A stretch of DNA of 64,000 nt from Akkermansia sp. (GTDB lineage Bacteria > Verrucomicrobiota > Verrucomicrobiia > Verrucomicrobiales > Akkermansiaceae), in the NCBI GenBank assembly GCA_017517805.1, contig JAFWYD010000003.1:19506-83505 (forward strand). Direction: 5' to 3'. Below the pieces are notes generated by a model. That model searched no databases. It was not told where the DNA came from and saw only the letters and a program-made list of their open reading frames with translations. The position numbers were made by a program, and so were the translations under genes. Below, in pieces: positions 41,620-51,095 of the stretch (its first letter is position 1; every line of letters starts with the position of its first letter).

Positions 41620-44600
41620 TCAATTCAGTAACTCCATGAGTTCCTGCACGGAGAAGGTGGTGGTGTCGGTATCTCGTTCATTGATGATGGAGTCAAACAT
41701 CTCGCGTTTGCGGGCATGCAGGGCCAGTACTTTTTCTTCGATGGTATCAGCGCAGACCAGTCGGCATATAGTGACGGCTTTCTGCTGACCGATGCGGTGG
41801 GTGCGGTCTGCGGCCTGGTCTTCCACGGCTGGGTTCCACCAGGGGTCGAGCAGAATCACATAATCAGCCGCCGTCAGGTTGAGCCCGATGCCGCCGGCTT
41901 TGAGCGAAATGAGGAAGAAGTCGGTTTCGCCTTGTTGGAATGTATCGACCAGTTGCGTGCGTCTGGCGGCCGGGGTGGAGCCATCGAGGTACAGGAAGGA
42001 GTGTTGCTCCTCCTTGCAGAGTTGCTGTACGTGAGCCAGCACATCAGTAAACTGGCTGAAGATGAGAGCCCGGTGGCCGCTGGCTTTCAGCTCGGAGGCG
42101 AGTTCGCGCAGAGCCTCCAGTTTTGCAGGGTGTTCGATGCCGCATTCCGGCGCAATGAGCCGGGGATGACAGCACAGCCGCCGCAGACGGGTCAGGAGGG
42201 CCAGCACCTGGAAGCGCGCAGAATCCTGGTTCACCTGCTCCAGGGCCTCGCGGCGGACTGATTCGTACAGGGCGCGTTCATCCGGGCTCAAATCCACGTG
42301 GATGGTCTGCTCTGTTTTTTCAGGAAGTTCGTCGAGAACATCGTTTTTGAGACGCCGAAGGATGAATGGCGCCACTAATTTGCGAAGCTGGCCGGGGGCA
42401 TTCTTGAAGCGAGCCATGAAGGACCCATGGGCTCCCAGGTAGTCCGGGTTGAGGAATTCCATGAGGCTCCAGAGCTCCATCAGGTTATTTTCCAACGGGG
42501 TGCCGGTGGCTGCAATGCGGTAGCGCGCCTGCAAGCGCCGGGTGGATTCAGCCCTCTGGCTCTGGCTGTTTTTAATGGCCTGCGCCTCATCCAGCACCAC
42601 CACATTCCACTGCATGCTGCTCAGGAGTTCCGCTTCGCTGACCAGCAGACCATAGCTGCACACCAGCACATCCCGGGGACCGAGGTTCCGGAGAGTTGCT
42701 TTGCGCTGGGGGGTATTCAGCCCCCACAGACGCAACGTGGGGGTGAAACGGGCCGCTTCGCGCACCCAGTTGCCACATACAGAGGCTGGCGCCAGCACAA
42801 GACTGGGACCCTCCTGGGCGCGGGCCAGCAGTACTGCGAGAACTTGGAGGGTCTTGCCCAGGCCCATGTCATCGGCCAGACACGCTCCCAGACCACATCC
42901 GGTCTGCTGCATGAGCCAGCGGAACCCGTGCAGCTGGTAATCCCGCAAGTTAGCCTGCAACGCACGGGGCAGGGAGGGTGCGCTGCATTGCTCTGCCTTT
43001 TCTCGAAACTCCGCAACGTGTTTTTCCAGCGCATCGGGGAGCTGCCCGGCGGGGCTGTTTCTGGCCAGCAGCGCTATGGCTGCCGGGGTGAGTGAGAGCT
43101 TTTTCCGGATTTTTCCGTTCTTGTCGGGGGCTGGTTGCAGGGCGCTGAGTGTCTCGAGCTGGCGGCAGATATGGGACGTCAGCTTCAGGTAATGCCCTTC
43201 ATCGAGCTGCAGGTAGCTGCCTCGTCGATTGCGGTACAGCTGAAGCAACTCTGTGAATCCCAGCACCTTCTGCTCATCCACTTGAACCTTGCCGCTGATT
43301 TCAAGCCAGTAATCAACGCCTTCGGAGCAGGAAATCTGGAAGGCCTTCATGCTGCTCAGCGTACTCAGCGACAGAGCGCAGCCCACCGGCCAGCGCACCT
43401 CTGCCTCCCCGGCTTCCAGCTCTTGCAATTCATGCAGCACCTCCAGCGCGCTTTCTAAATCCTGCGTTTGCAGATTCAAATCAGCAGAGATATGCTCATG
43501 CAGGGTGGGGCATTGCTGCATCAGTTTCGCTACTTGTGATTTTTCGTGGGTCAGGTGGCGCTTGAGCAGCATTTGTTCCGTCCCCCGCGTGATGACCTGC
43601 TGGGAATCTCCCTTGCCCGGGAGCAGGAGGGGAGCCCCCTCATACGGTTCGATGCGGATGTTGCCGCTCAGGTTACCATGCTCGCCCTTCAGATTGATGA
43701 CGAGGCGGGATGCTGATACCAGCTCCGGCAGGTGTTCGTGCGTGAATTGCAAATCGCCGCTCAGGGTGAAATGCGAATCGAGTGCACGCAATGCCTGGGT
43801 AATCTTATCCTTGGCACTCAGCGGGAATTGTAATTTATTCTTTCCTCCGATGTGCGTGATGAGTTCTCTCAGTTTGATGACCCCGGAGGAGGGAAGGCAC
43901 AGGTCAAACGTATTCTCGCCTGTGCGCACCAGATGCACCTGGTGCGCCTCTTCCGGCAGCGCCACCTCCATCTTCTGACCCGTCTTCCGTATCACCAGTT
44001 TAGGAGTTGTGGCGGTGAGTACAGCCTGTTGTGTCTCCTCCCCTGCCATCAGCACGCGCACATAGGGGTGGCGACAAAGCTCCTCCGCAGCCTGCATCGG
44101 CAGGTAATAGTAGTCCTCGTAGTAGGATAGCTTATGTTCAACCCGGCTGAGAAGCCGCTTATCTTCAGGCGTCACCCATTCTTCGTAGTTCCCCTGAAGC
44201 AGGGAAAACAGCCCAATCTGCCTGCCCTTCGATAAGCCCCCCTTGGCTGTGCGTTTGCGGAGCAAGGGAGAAATGGCACTCACAATCCCCTGAGCATCGG
44301 CCTCAACCCTCCATTCCAGACGCCCGTCGTCGGTTTCCTTAGAGCCATCCGGGGATGATAACTCCTGCGCCAGCTTCAGAAACTTTTCCACCAGCAAATC
44401 TTCAGCATTAGAGAAAACCGATACTCCCGGAAGCTTGGGTAAATCCTGGCGGCTATTGATGATATCCAGAAGCCTGGCGCGTTCCTCCGCGCGCACCTGT
44501 TGCATGCTGCAGAGAATGCAGGCCATATACCACGAATAAAGCGTCAGCCCCCGTTCGTGCAAGGTGTAACAGGCATCAATCGAAGCCCGGAGCAGATCCG

Positions 44601-45864
44601 CATGGGAATTCACCAGTCCCGAACGCATCGAACTCAGCAGCAAAGGCAGCAACGCAAGCGGGCGCTCCGTATGCCACCTGCACTCGGCATGTTCCTCCTC
44701 CGTCATCAGGAGATTGACAAAATTGGCCGAAAGCAGGGAGCGCCCCTTTCCGAAAACCGATGACCGCTCGTACTTCAGCGCCTCAATTACCACCGGCATT
44801 CCCAGCCGATTCACCCTGTTCGCAATCGCAACGATGGGAGCCATCATCAGCCTAGCCTCCTCGGGAAGCCGCTTCAAGATGCCTTTCAAAGCCGACCAGT
44901 TACCCTCCTTCTGCCACTTGCAGAACTTGGCTGCAATTATGCGGATGTTCTCTGGGGCATCCTTCCGCGCGGCAAGACTGGTAATGGCATCCCACTGCCC
45001 GGCCTGCAGACCATGAAAGATGATGCTGCCCAGCTCAGCCTCATCATCTGATTGCTGGCAGAAATCCAGAACGCTCTGCCGATCGCGCATAATATCATCC
45101 TCCACCCGTCTGGCAAGACTTTTCAGGATGATGTTATCACAGGCCGCCCTCATCTGCATATCCCGGGGCAAGGTACTGGCATTCTCAGCCTTGTTGCCCA
45201 GCAAACGGTAGAAAATAACCCGCAATTCAAGCCGTCCGTAGGAATAAAGAGAATGTGTGCTGCGGAGGTCCATCAAATGGGGGACTGGGGCGAAAATCTG
45301 GAGCAGGTCGTACGCCATGGCATGTTCCCCGCATAACCGCAGCAACCTGGCCAGCATGAACGGCGTCAGAAAATCCGGACCTTCATTGTAGCTGACGCAT
45401 TCCCGGTAGCAATCCGTAAGGGTCTGAGCCCCTCTATACCTTGAAAGCAGCAACTCAACAGGTACCGGACTTTCTTCTATGGCCTTGAAAAAAGAGCAGG
45501 CTGTCTTCCTTACCTGCTCACGCAAACGCGCAAACGCAGCTGATTGCAGCCACTTTTGCATCTGCTGGCTGGTGGGCATGTGGTAGAGCAGGTAGGTGAG
45601 CTCATTCTGGAAGGCAAGACCACGATCCTGCATCTCATCCAGCACCGGGCGCAATCTTTTCTGCGCCATGGCAGTATCCGGGTACGCGTTCCTTATCATC
45701 TTGAGACCCAATCCCGGCAGAAGTGCCACCAACAGCAATACACGTAACGCGTGGGGCTCTCGTTGAATCAACTCCACACACGCCTCACCCCCGCAAGCCT
45801 CCACTATTTCGTGGGAAAGTTCGCGTGAAAGCTCTTTCAATGTAGGAAACCAAGCCCTTTGCAT
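41620..45864 (-). CDS. Very large SNF2-family helicase
   Basis: A 1414-residue protein. The last third (from about residue 950) is an SNF2/RapA-type ATPase: CLADDMGLGKTLQ (Walker A, near 995), VVLDEAQAIKNSQ (DEAQ box, near 1090), GTPLENNLMELWS, SQFTDVLAHV and the C-terminal lobe ISLKAGGIGLNLTAADYVILLDPWWNP..QAADRTHRIGQQ (near 1350). The first 900 residues have no motif I know; they are helical in the first half and beta-rich (SGDLQFTHEHL, GNLSGNIRIEP) near residue 700-800. No SWIM Cys motif is obvious. Chromosome- or transcription-remodelling ATPases of this size are common in Verrucomicrobia. Single gene with a leaderless promoter; role unknown. Confidence 0.85.
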   Translation of the reverse strand: MQRAWFPTLKELSRELSHEIVEACGGEACVELIQREPHALRVLLLVALLPGLGLKMIRNAYPDTAMAQKRLRPVLDEMQDRGLAFQNELTYLLYHMPTSQQMQKWLQSAAFARLREQVRKTACSFFKAIEESPVPVELLLSRYRGAQTLTDCYRECVSYNEGPDFLTPFMLARLLRLCGEHAMAYDLLQIFAPVPHLMDLRSTHSLYSYGRLELRVIFYRLLGNKAENASTLPRDMQMRAACDNIILKSLARRVEDDIMRDRQSVLDFCQQSDDEAELGSIIFHGLQAGQWDAITSLAARKDAPENIRIIAAKFCKWQKEGNWSALKGILKRLPEEARLMMAPIVAIANRVNRLGMPVVIEALKYERSSVFGKGRSLLSANFVNLLMTEEEHAECRWHTERPLALLPLLLSSMRSGLVNSHADLLRASIDACYTLHERGLTLYSWYMACILCSMQQVRAEERARLLDIINSRQDLPKLPGVSVFSNAEDLLVEKFLKLAQELSSPDGSKETDDGRLEWRVEADAQGIVSAISPLLRKRTAKGGLSKGRQIGLFSLLQGNYEEWVTPEDKRLLSRVEHKLSYYEDYYYLPMQAAEELCRHPYVRVLMAGEETQQAVLTATTPKLVIRKTGQKMEVALPEEAHQVHLVRTGENTFDLCLPSSGVIKLRELITHIGGKNKLQFPLSAKDKITQALRALDSHFTLSGDLQFTHEHLPELVSASRLVINLKGEHGNLSGNIRIEPYEGAPLLLPGKGDSQQVITRGTEQMLLKRHLTHEKSQVAKLMQQCPTLHEHISADLNLQTQDLESALEVLHELQELEAGEAEVRWPVGCALSLSTLSSMKAFQISCSEGVDYWLEISGKVQVDEQKVLGFTELLQLYRNRRGSYLQLDEGHYLKLTSHICRQLETLSALQPAPDKNGKIRKKLSLTPAAIALLARNSPAGQLPDALEKHVAEFREKAEQCSAPSLPRALQANLRDYQLHGFRWLMQQTGCGLGACLADDMGLGKTLQVLAVLLARAQEGPSLVLAPASVCGNWVREAARFTPTLRLWGLNTPQRKATLRNLGPRDVLVCSYGLLVSEAELLSSMQWNVVVLDEAQAIKNSQSQRAESTRRLQARYRIAATGTPLENNLMELWSLMEFLNPDYLGAHGSFMARFKNAPGQLRKLVAPFILRRLKNDVLDELPEKTEQTIHVDLSPDERALYESVRREALEQVNQDSARFQVLALLTRLRRLCCHPRLIAPECGIEHPAKLEALRELASELKASGHRALIFSQFTDVLAHVQQLCKEEQHSFLYLDGSTPAARRTQLVDTFQQGETDFFLISLKAGGIGLNLTAADYVILLDPWWNPAVEDQAADRTHRIGQQKAVTICRLVCADTIEEKVLALHARKREMFDSIINERDTDTTTFSVQELMELLN

Positions 45865-45870
45865 GCTCTC

Positions 45871-45898
45871 ATTGTATTCAATAAAAGCGCATGAGCAA
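45871..45898 (-). promoter_or_regulatory. Leaderless promoter of the SNF2 gene
   Basis: Minus strand TTGCTC (45898-45893), 16-bp spacer, TACAAT (45876-45871), gagagc, ATG 45864. Confidence 0.7.
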
Positions 45899-46061
45899 GA
45901 TTATGTCGTGACTTAACAACTGAAAAATCCTCAAAACTCAAAATGCTCTGAAGAATCAGACAATATTACACACGAATGACCACCCCACCCGGCGCCGGGC
46001 AAGGGGAACGCATGCCCTGAGTGAAGGAAAGGGAAAATCTTCCAGGTCGTTCAAATTTCTC

Positions 46062-46087
46062 CAATCGTCAACAGTCAATCGTCAATG
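46062..46087. repeat. ATTGACGA-type heptamers at the DUF4143 stop
   Basis: Plus strand CAATCGTCAACAGTCAATCG; on the gene strand ATTGACGATTGACTGTTGACG. The TGA stop of the gene (46075-46077) lies inside. Confidence 0.6.
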
Positions 46088-47430
46088 CCTTGTTCCTGCC
46101 GTTGATTCAGAGCTATACCAATCAGTCTGTCTGTTTCATCTGCCATGAACAGAGGTATGTTCAGTACGTCGTCATCCAGCTTCAGGTTATCCAGCGAGAA
46201 CCGCACGCGGAGCTTGACTTTATCCGGGAAAAGTTCTTTGAACTTCCTCATACTTGCGCTGGTGAGGTTGGTAGCAGACTTTACCTCGATGGGAATCACA
46301 TCATTTTCGCGTTGAATCAGAAAATCTACCTCATAGGGAGGATTGTTCTGGCTCCAGTAACGAGGCGTTCCTTCAAACTGAGGAATCAGGGATTGCAGAA
46401 CATAGTTCTCTGTAAGTGCTCCCTTGAATTCGGTGAAAAGCCGGTTTCCCTCACCAAACGCCGAAGGTGCCAGCAGCGCCAGCCTCCGCAGCAGCCCTAC
46501 ATCCACCAGGTACATCTTGAATGCGGAGATATCATCGTAGGCCGACATGGGTAATCCCGGGGCACTGCTGCGGAATACCTTATGCACCAGACGGGCGTTG
46601 ACCAGCCATTGCAATGCATCCTCGTATTCCCGGGCCCTCGCTCCCTCCTTGACCACCTTGTATATGAATTTTTTGTTTTCCCTTGATAATTGAGATGGAA
46701 TAGATTTCCATATCATCGAAATTTTGGGGAATTCATGGCTGTTTGGATGCTTGGCAAAGTCCCGCTCGTAAGCATCGATGATTTCAGAGAGAGCCGTCTG
46801 CATAGCCTCCGTATCCCGGGCTTCGGTCCACATCTGTACAGCCTCCGGCATGCCGCCGGTAATGAAGTACATTTTCAATTTCTCGCAAAGCGGATTGAAA
46901 AATGCATCCGGAATGGGAGCAAGCGTGTCCACACTCTTCATATACCTCAGCATGTTCTCATCTCCATTCGCCAGTAGAAACTCGCTGAAGGACATCGGGT
47001 CAATCTGCATGAAATTCACCTTTCCCACAGGGAAAGATGAGGGCTTTGCCAAGGCAATACCCAGCAGCGAACCGGCACTGGCAACATGATATTGAGGGGC
47101 ATTCTCGCAGAAATACTTCAGCGAGTTGATAACCTGCGGACAATCCTGAACTTCGTCAAAGATAATCAGAGTCTTCCCGGGTTCTATTTTCTGCCCGCTC
47201 ACCAGCATCAGATTTTGCAGAATGCGGTTTACATCCTTAGTGGTCTCAAAGAATTGTCTGTATTCCGCATTCTCGTCAAAGTTGAAGTATGCCGTGTTCT
47301 CATAATGCAGCCTTCCGAACTCTTTCAGAACCCACGTCTTTCCCACCTGCCGGACTCCTTTCAGGATGAGGGGTTTCCGGTAGGGCGATTTTTTCCAATT
47401 CAGTAGTTTTTTTAATATAAGACGTTCCAT
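46075..47430 (-). CDS. AAA ATPase with DUF4143 domain (second copy)
   Basis: A 451-residue protein. Walker A KGVRQVGKTW (residues 24-33), Walker B LIIFDEVQDCP (near 110), a middle helical region and the DUF4143 part with YEVDFLIQ and IPIEVKSATN, which resembles a PD-(D/E)xK fold. It differs from the gene at 4477 and belongs to another branch of the family. Its upstream region has three 16-bp repeats spaced by exactly 32 bp (47566-47645). Single gene; it may be a toxin-like or defence-associated ATPase, but the role is not known. Confidence 0.82.
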   Translation of the reverse strand: MERLILKKLLNWKKSPYRKPLILKGVRQVGKTWVLKEFGRLHYENTAYFNFDENAEYRQFFETTKDVNRILQNLMLVSGQKIEPGKTLIIFDEVQDCPQVINSLKYFCENAPQYHVASAGSLLGIALAKPSSFPVGKVNFMQIDPMSFSEFLLANGDENMLRYMKSVDTLAPIPDAFFNPLCEKLKMYFITGGMPEAVQMWTEARDTEAMQTALSEIIDAYERDFAKHPNSHEFPKISMIWKSIPSQLSRENKKFIYKVVKEGARAREYEDALQWLVNARLVHKVFRSSAPGLPMSAYDDISAFKMYLVDVGLLRRLALLAPSAFGEGNRLFTEFKGALTENYVLQSLIPQFEGTPRYWSQNNPPYEVDFLIQRENDVIPIEVKSATNLTSASMRKFKELFPDKVKLRVRFSLDNLKLDDDVLNIPLFMADETDRLIGIALNQRQEQGIDD

Positions 47431-47565
47431 GACCGATTGCGAGACTGTCTGCCCTCAGCTTTCTTTTGGAGAGCCGGCAGAGCAGGGAGCTACGCTCCCA
47501 TTATATCTTGCGTACCCTTCCCACGCAACTCTTTTTTATTGAATTTTGTATAAAAATGAGGCTAA

Positions 47566-47645
47566 AATCACATTTTTATGTAGAATTATGTGAGCGGAAT
47601 CACGTTTTTATGTGGAAAAGTGTGATGTTAATCACATTTTTATAA
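47566..47645. repeat. Three 16-bp repeats at exact 32-bp period
   Basis: AATCACATTTTTATGT at 47566-47581, AATCACGTTTTTATGT at 47598-47613, AATCACATTTTTATAA at 47630-47645. Between the copies lie reverse-complement half-sites (ATGTGA, GTGTGA), so each unit also has dyad symmetry. 32 bp equals three helical turns. The block is 136-215 bp upstream of the DUF4143 start. Confidence 0.75.
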
Positions 47646-47983
47646 GAAAACACACCCGCGAATCTCACCTATACTGGGCAAGCGGAACGCACGTCCCATG
47701 TGCCGGGAATGGGATAAACCTCCAACCTGAGCCAGATTCTCCAATTGCCAATCGCTTGCCTCGGCGACCTGTCTCGGCGTAGACTTGCCGGAGACAGAAA
47801 GCTTGCCGGAGACGGAATCCCAACGGGCGGAGTCGGGGACTCGTCAATCGTCAATATATCTCGTTCCTGCCGATTGTGTGATAAATGCTTGCTTGTCGAT
47901 TAAAAATGAATGGAGTAGCACTAAAACGTGGTTCTAGGGTGCAAAAGGCTTTAATAAGATGCCAAACTTCCCCAAATTTATAC

Positions 47984-48011
47984 TTGCAGCCTGGCGTTTT
48001 CGTGGTACTAT
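47984..48011 (+). promoter_or_regulatory. Leaderless promoter of the 61-residue gene
   Basis: TTGCAG at 47984-47989, 16-bp spacer, TACTAT at 48006-48011, tccgtt, ATG 48018. Confidence 0.6.
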
Positions 48012-48017
48012 TCCGTT

Positions 48018-48203
48018 ATGAACTTCCCGATGAATAATTATTATGGACTTACGACCGATCATGCCCGCTTCCTCAAAGCTGGCATAGATGCGAATCAGCA
48101 CCTTTCGGCCTGGGAAAAATATATGGAAAAATGCGCCATATCAAACCAGATAGCCGATCCAATCGACCGCGAAGCTGAACTCCGCTGCGATTGGGTAGAC
48201 TGA
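48018..48203 (+). CDS. Small protein of unknown function
   Basis: A 61-residue protein (starts MNFPMNNYYGLTTDHARF) supported mainly by a good promoter with the leaderless geometry found at confirmed genes here. It is polar and helical, with no signal peptide or membrane segment. I recognise no family. It precedes another possible small frame (48225-48404) and is convergent with the RloC-like gene. Confidence 0.5.
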   Translation: MNFPMNNYYGLTTDHARFLKAGIDANQHLSAWEKYMEKCAISNQIADPIDREAELRCDWVD

Positions 48204-48224
48204 GGGAAGGAACATGCTTAGATG

Positions 48225-48404
48225 ATGGTAAAGCAATATTGCTCGTCATTTATTGCTTCCCAGGCTGATGCTTGCATTACGTATCAGCTTGAAATAAAGC
48301 AGCAACGCATCTCCCAAACGCTGAAACGGTACACCGCTGGCGCGATTCCTGCTAGCTGTATAACGTTACTAAGGGAGCTTCTGGGAGGATATAAAGAGCT
48401 CTAA
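48225..48404 (+). CDS. Possible small protein
   Basis: A 59-residue frame (starts MVKQYCSSFIASQAD), 21 bp after the preceding small gene. It has plausible composition and a C-terminal LLRELLGGYKEL helix, but no promoter of its own, and it overlaps the end of the opposite-strand gene by 4 bp. Weak call. Confidence 0.25.
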   Translation: MVKQYCSSFIASQADACITYQLEIKQQRISQTLKRYTAGAIPASCITLLRELLGGYKEL

Positions 48405-50836
48405 GAGCTTGGAAATATTTCTTGTTCCCAATTTTTTATGACTTGCATCTTAGTGTTGTCAAGCATACAGAAGAGATGCAATTCATGTGTATCTTTGAGG
48501 AATAGGAGGAATGATTTGGCGATACGTTGTACCTCTTCTGGAGCAAATACCTCAAAAACCGGATTATTGCTTCTAATTTTTTCTTGCGTATGGCTCATTC
48601 CATGGCAAATAAGACGAAATAAGGTGTTTCGGTAATGCTTTTTTTTCGACTCATCGATATTTAATAGAAGTTTTTCATCTCTGAACAGTTCCTCTATGCC
48701 AAACCCATATAAAAAGGTTGCAATGGATTCTGCAACTTTTCTCATCTGATTTCCAATGTTGTCTTTTTGTGGGAGAGTGGAAGGATTTTGTTGAGTAGCA
48801 AAGTCGAAAATGTTATTAATATATCCTTGATATTCATTAATTGTTATGCATTCTCGGTTATTTGTTGCTGAGGTCAGTTGTGCTTTTTCCAGAATCCAAA
48901 TTGCGTGGTCGATTTTTTGGTTAGGGGCGATTGACTTTTTCCCATTTATGTTTTTTGCAAATTTACCCAAATCAAATATGGTTTGTATGTCATGACTTAA
49001 GAATAGTATTTTGCTGCTTTCATTTCCTTTGATTATTTGTTCAGTTTGCCAGTGAAGGAAAGAAAGCATGCCGACTCTGTTTTCTATGTCAAAACTAGCG
49101 ATAGGGTCATCAATAATAACAAGCCTGTCTTTTTTATACATTTCTGCCTCTCTGCATTCCTCGTGCATTGAAGCAAAGAAATAGGCTAGAGATATCGCAT
49201 TGCGCTCTCCTACTGAAAGTGCACCAGGTTTTACTTCTTTTTTTCGAGATTTTACGCAGTATTTCCCATTTTTGCTTTCCAGAGATAGTCTTTCTGACGC
49301 AAAGAAAATAAATCGCAAAGAGTCATTAATGTTGTTGAGGGCGATGTGTACATTTTTTAACGAGATTTCTAACCCTGATTTTGTTTCACGTAGATCTATC
49401 AATTGTTTGTATAGATTCGCTGCCTTGTCTTTGAGTTCATCAACATATTTAGATTTTAGTAAATAGTTCTTTATAACAGTATAGTTTTCATAAACGGCTA
49501 AATTTTTATTATCTTGTAATAAATCGTTTTCTATTTTATTAAGTTCTGAACATTTTGTGTTGTGCCTGGCAATGGCTTCATTGATTTCAGAGATTGAGTC
49601 TGAATAATTTTTAAAGTCAGATTTCGCTTTTTCCACGATATCTACAGGTGCTTCTTGATACGGGTGTTCTTTCTTGATTTCGAGTGTTTTTAGTAATATT
49701 TCAAGCGTGCTTACAATTTTTCGTTCTCTATTTTTGTATTTTTCTATTTCTTTTAATATAGGCGCTTGAGGGAAAATAATCGATAAATCGGCTAGTGAAC
49801 GTATGTGCTTGAGATCCCGATTTATTTCTTCAATGTGCTGATTTATATTTTCTTTAAAAGAAACAACATCTTCATTCAGAATGTTGCTTAGTGTGTTCTT
49901 TAGCTCTTGTATATCTAACTCATTCATTGCTCTCATGCAGAATGGGCAGACATTCTCGTTCTTGCTGAAGAAGGCTGAAGATGCACTCAGGTAATCAGGC
50001 AATACTTTTTCTTTTATTTTCTCAAGTATGACCTTGTCGCGATTACTTAGCGTGGGTTCGTTAACAATTTCTGCTAGGTTTTGACTAATTTTGTCCCAGT
50101 TTGGAGAAGTAAGGGATGTATTGATGGTTTGCTTAATTGCACCATGAGTCTTTGCCTTAAGGAAGTCTTCAATATCTTGTTGAATTCTGTCACTTATAGT
50201 ACCGAACATGTTTTTGCTTTCGTTTGTTAAATTAATTTCTTCCGTAATCGTATCATGTGTTGAGAATTGAAAGAAATCATTTAACAAGTTTGAAATAAAA
50301 GTATCACTAACTGGTCCATTTGTTCGTGTGTCACGGATCTTTCTGTATCTTTCGGCCCAGAAGTTTCCTTTTTTTCGCAACGCGTTTTCAAGTTCTTTTC
50401 TCCAATAGTTGGGAGAGTTTGAGTTCTTGTCTGAACTGAGTGTTGTTAGTTCTTCGATGCATGCATCGTATAGGCTTTGTGTAGTTTCTATATTTCTTAT
50501 GCATTCATCAATTTTTTCTTGAACTTCATTTTGCTGCCCAAACATGACAATAGTATCATATCCGTCATGAGATATCTTTATTTTGTCATCAATAAATTTT
50601 TCATCATAAACGAAGATTCTCTGTTTTTCTGCTGAATCAAGCGTTGTATCGAATTGAGCAGTAATGCCTTCAATAGGTGTATCGGTTATCAACCCTCTAA
50701 TAGAATTTGCAATAGTCGATTTTCCGCTTCCGTTTCTACCATATACGATGTTGATCCTTTTCTTAAATAGTTCCAAATCGGCTCCTGGCGAGTAACATTT
50801 TCCGGAAATTGTCAATTTTGTGATGTCTTTAAGCAT
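48401..50836 (-). CDS. ABC-ATPase with zinc-hook-like motif, RloC/PrrC-like
   Basis: An 811-residue protein of the AAA_13 type. Walker A GRNGSGKS at 33-40; a long coiled-coil region of about 250-510 broken by CPFC at 297-300, a zinc-hook-like CxxC; ABC signature LSVGE at 540-544; Walker B RLVIIDDPIASFD at 571-583. The C-terminal 120 residues contain R699-x3-E703 and H745/H749 (in RLICHGMSH), the R-x3-E...H arrangement known from the anticodon nucleases PrrC and RloC. I therefore suggest a tRNA anticodon nuclease that responds to restriction-system inhibition or DNA damage. It is AT-rich against its surroundings, which suggests recent acquisition. The nuclease activity is inference. Confidence 0.7.
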   Translation of the reverse strand: MLKDITKLTISGKCYSPGADLELFKKRINIVYGRNGSGKSTIANSIRGLITDTPIEGITAQFDTTLDSAEKQRIFVYDEKFIDDKIKISHDGYDTIVMFGQQNEVQEKIDECIRNIETTQSLYDACIEELTTLSSDKNSNSPNYWRKELENALRKKGNFWAERYRKIRDTRTNGPVSDTFISNLLNDFFQFSTHDTITEEINLTNESKNMFGTISDRIQQDIEDFLKAKTHGAIKQTINTSLTSPNWDKISQNLAEIVNEPTLSNRDKVILEKIKEKVLPDYLSASSAFFSKNENVCPFCMRAMNELDIQELKNTLSNILNEDVVSFKENINQHIEEINRDLKHIRSLADLSIIFPQAPILKEIEKYKNRERKIVSTLEILLKTLEIKKEHPYQEAPVDIVEKAKSDFKNYSDSISEINEAIARHNTKCSELNKIENDLLQDNKNLAVYENYTVIKNYLLKSKYVDELKDKAANLYKQLIDLRETKSGLEISLKNVHIALNNINDSLRFIFFASERLSLESKNGKYCVKSRKKEVKPGALSVGERNAISLAYFFASMHEECREAEMYKKDRLVIIDDPIASFDIENRVGMLSFLHWQTEQIIKGNESSKILFLSHDIQTIFDLGKFAKNINGKKSIAPNQKIDHAIWILEKAQLTSATNNRECITINEYQGYINNIFDFATQQNPSTLPQKDNIGNQMRKVAESIATFLYGFGIEELFRDEKLLLNIDESKKKHYRNTLFRLICHGMSHTQEKIRSNNPVFEVFAPEEVQRIAKSFLLFLKDTHELHLFCMLDNTKMQVIKNWEQEIFPSS

Positions 50837-51015
50837 GGTTTCAGTTTGTTAAAGATGATAATAGTGAGAAGAGAAATGCAATGTCTTACTGTTGGTGTCC
50901 CTATTCTACTCCTAAGTGTCGCGATTTTGCAAGTTCAAATTTTTAGTTTGTATCACTTTGCGTGACTTATTGGCAGGGTGTTGGTGAAGGATGTCCCAAA
51001 ATAAAGCAAAGCCAG

Positions 51016-51035
51016 CCTGGTGTGGCTATACCAGG
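51016..51035 (-). terminator. Possible terminator of the restriction operon
   Basis: CCTGGTatagccacACCAGG hairpin on the minus strand followed by a T-rich stretch (GCTTTGCTTTATTTTG). It lies 61 bp after the end of the restriction gene. Confidence 0.45.
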
Positions 51036-51095
51036 TTGATGAGTGGAGGGGGCGGCTGTACCTGAATGCTTGGGTGCCAGGTTAGCGGGTAGAGC

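Larger units (their letters stand above)
47431..48017. other. Long intergenic region with several repeat types
   Basis: 587 bp without a supported gene. It holds AATCACATTTTTATGT-type repeats (47566-47645), a twofold CTTGCCGGAGAC repeat (about 47785-47815), ATTGACGA heptamers (about 47838-47856) and the promoter of the small gene at 48018. Confidence 0.6.

Noticed and set aside
41620..45864. SWIM-domain helicase
   Set aside because: No CxCx..CxH zinc pattern was found in the N-terminal region.
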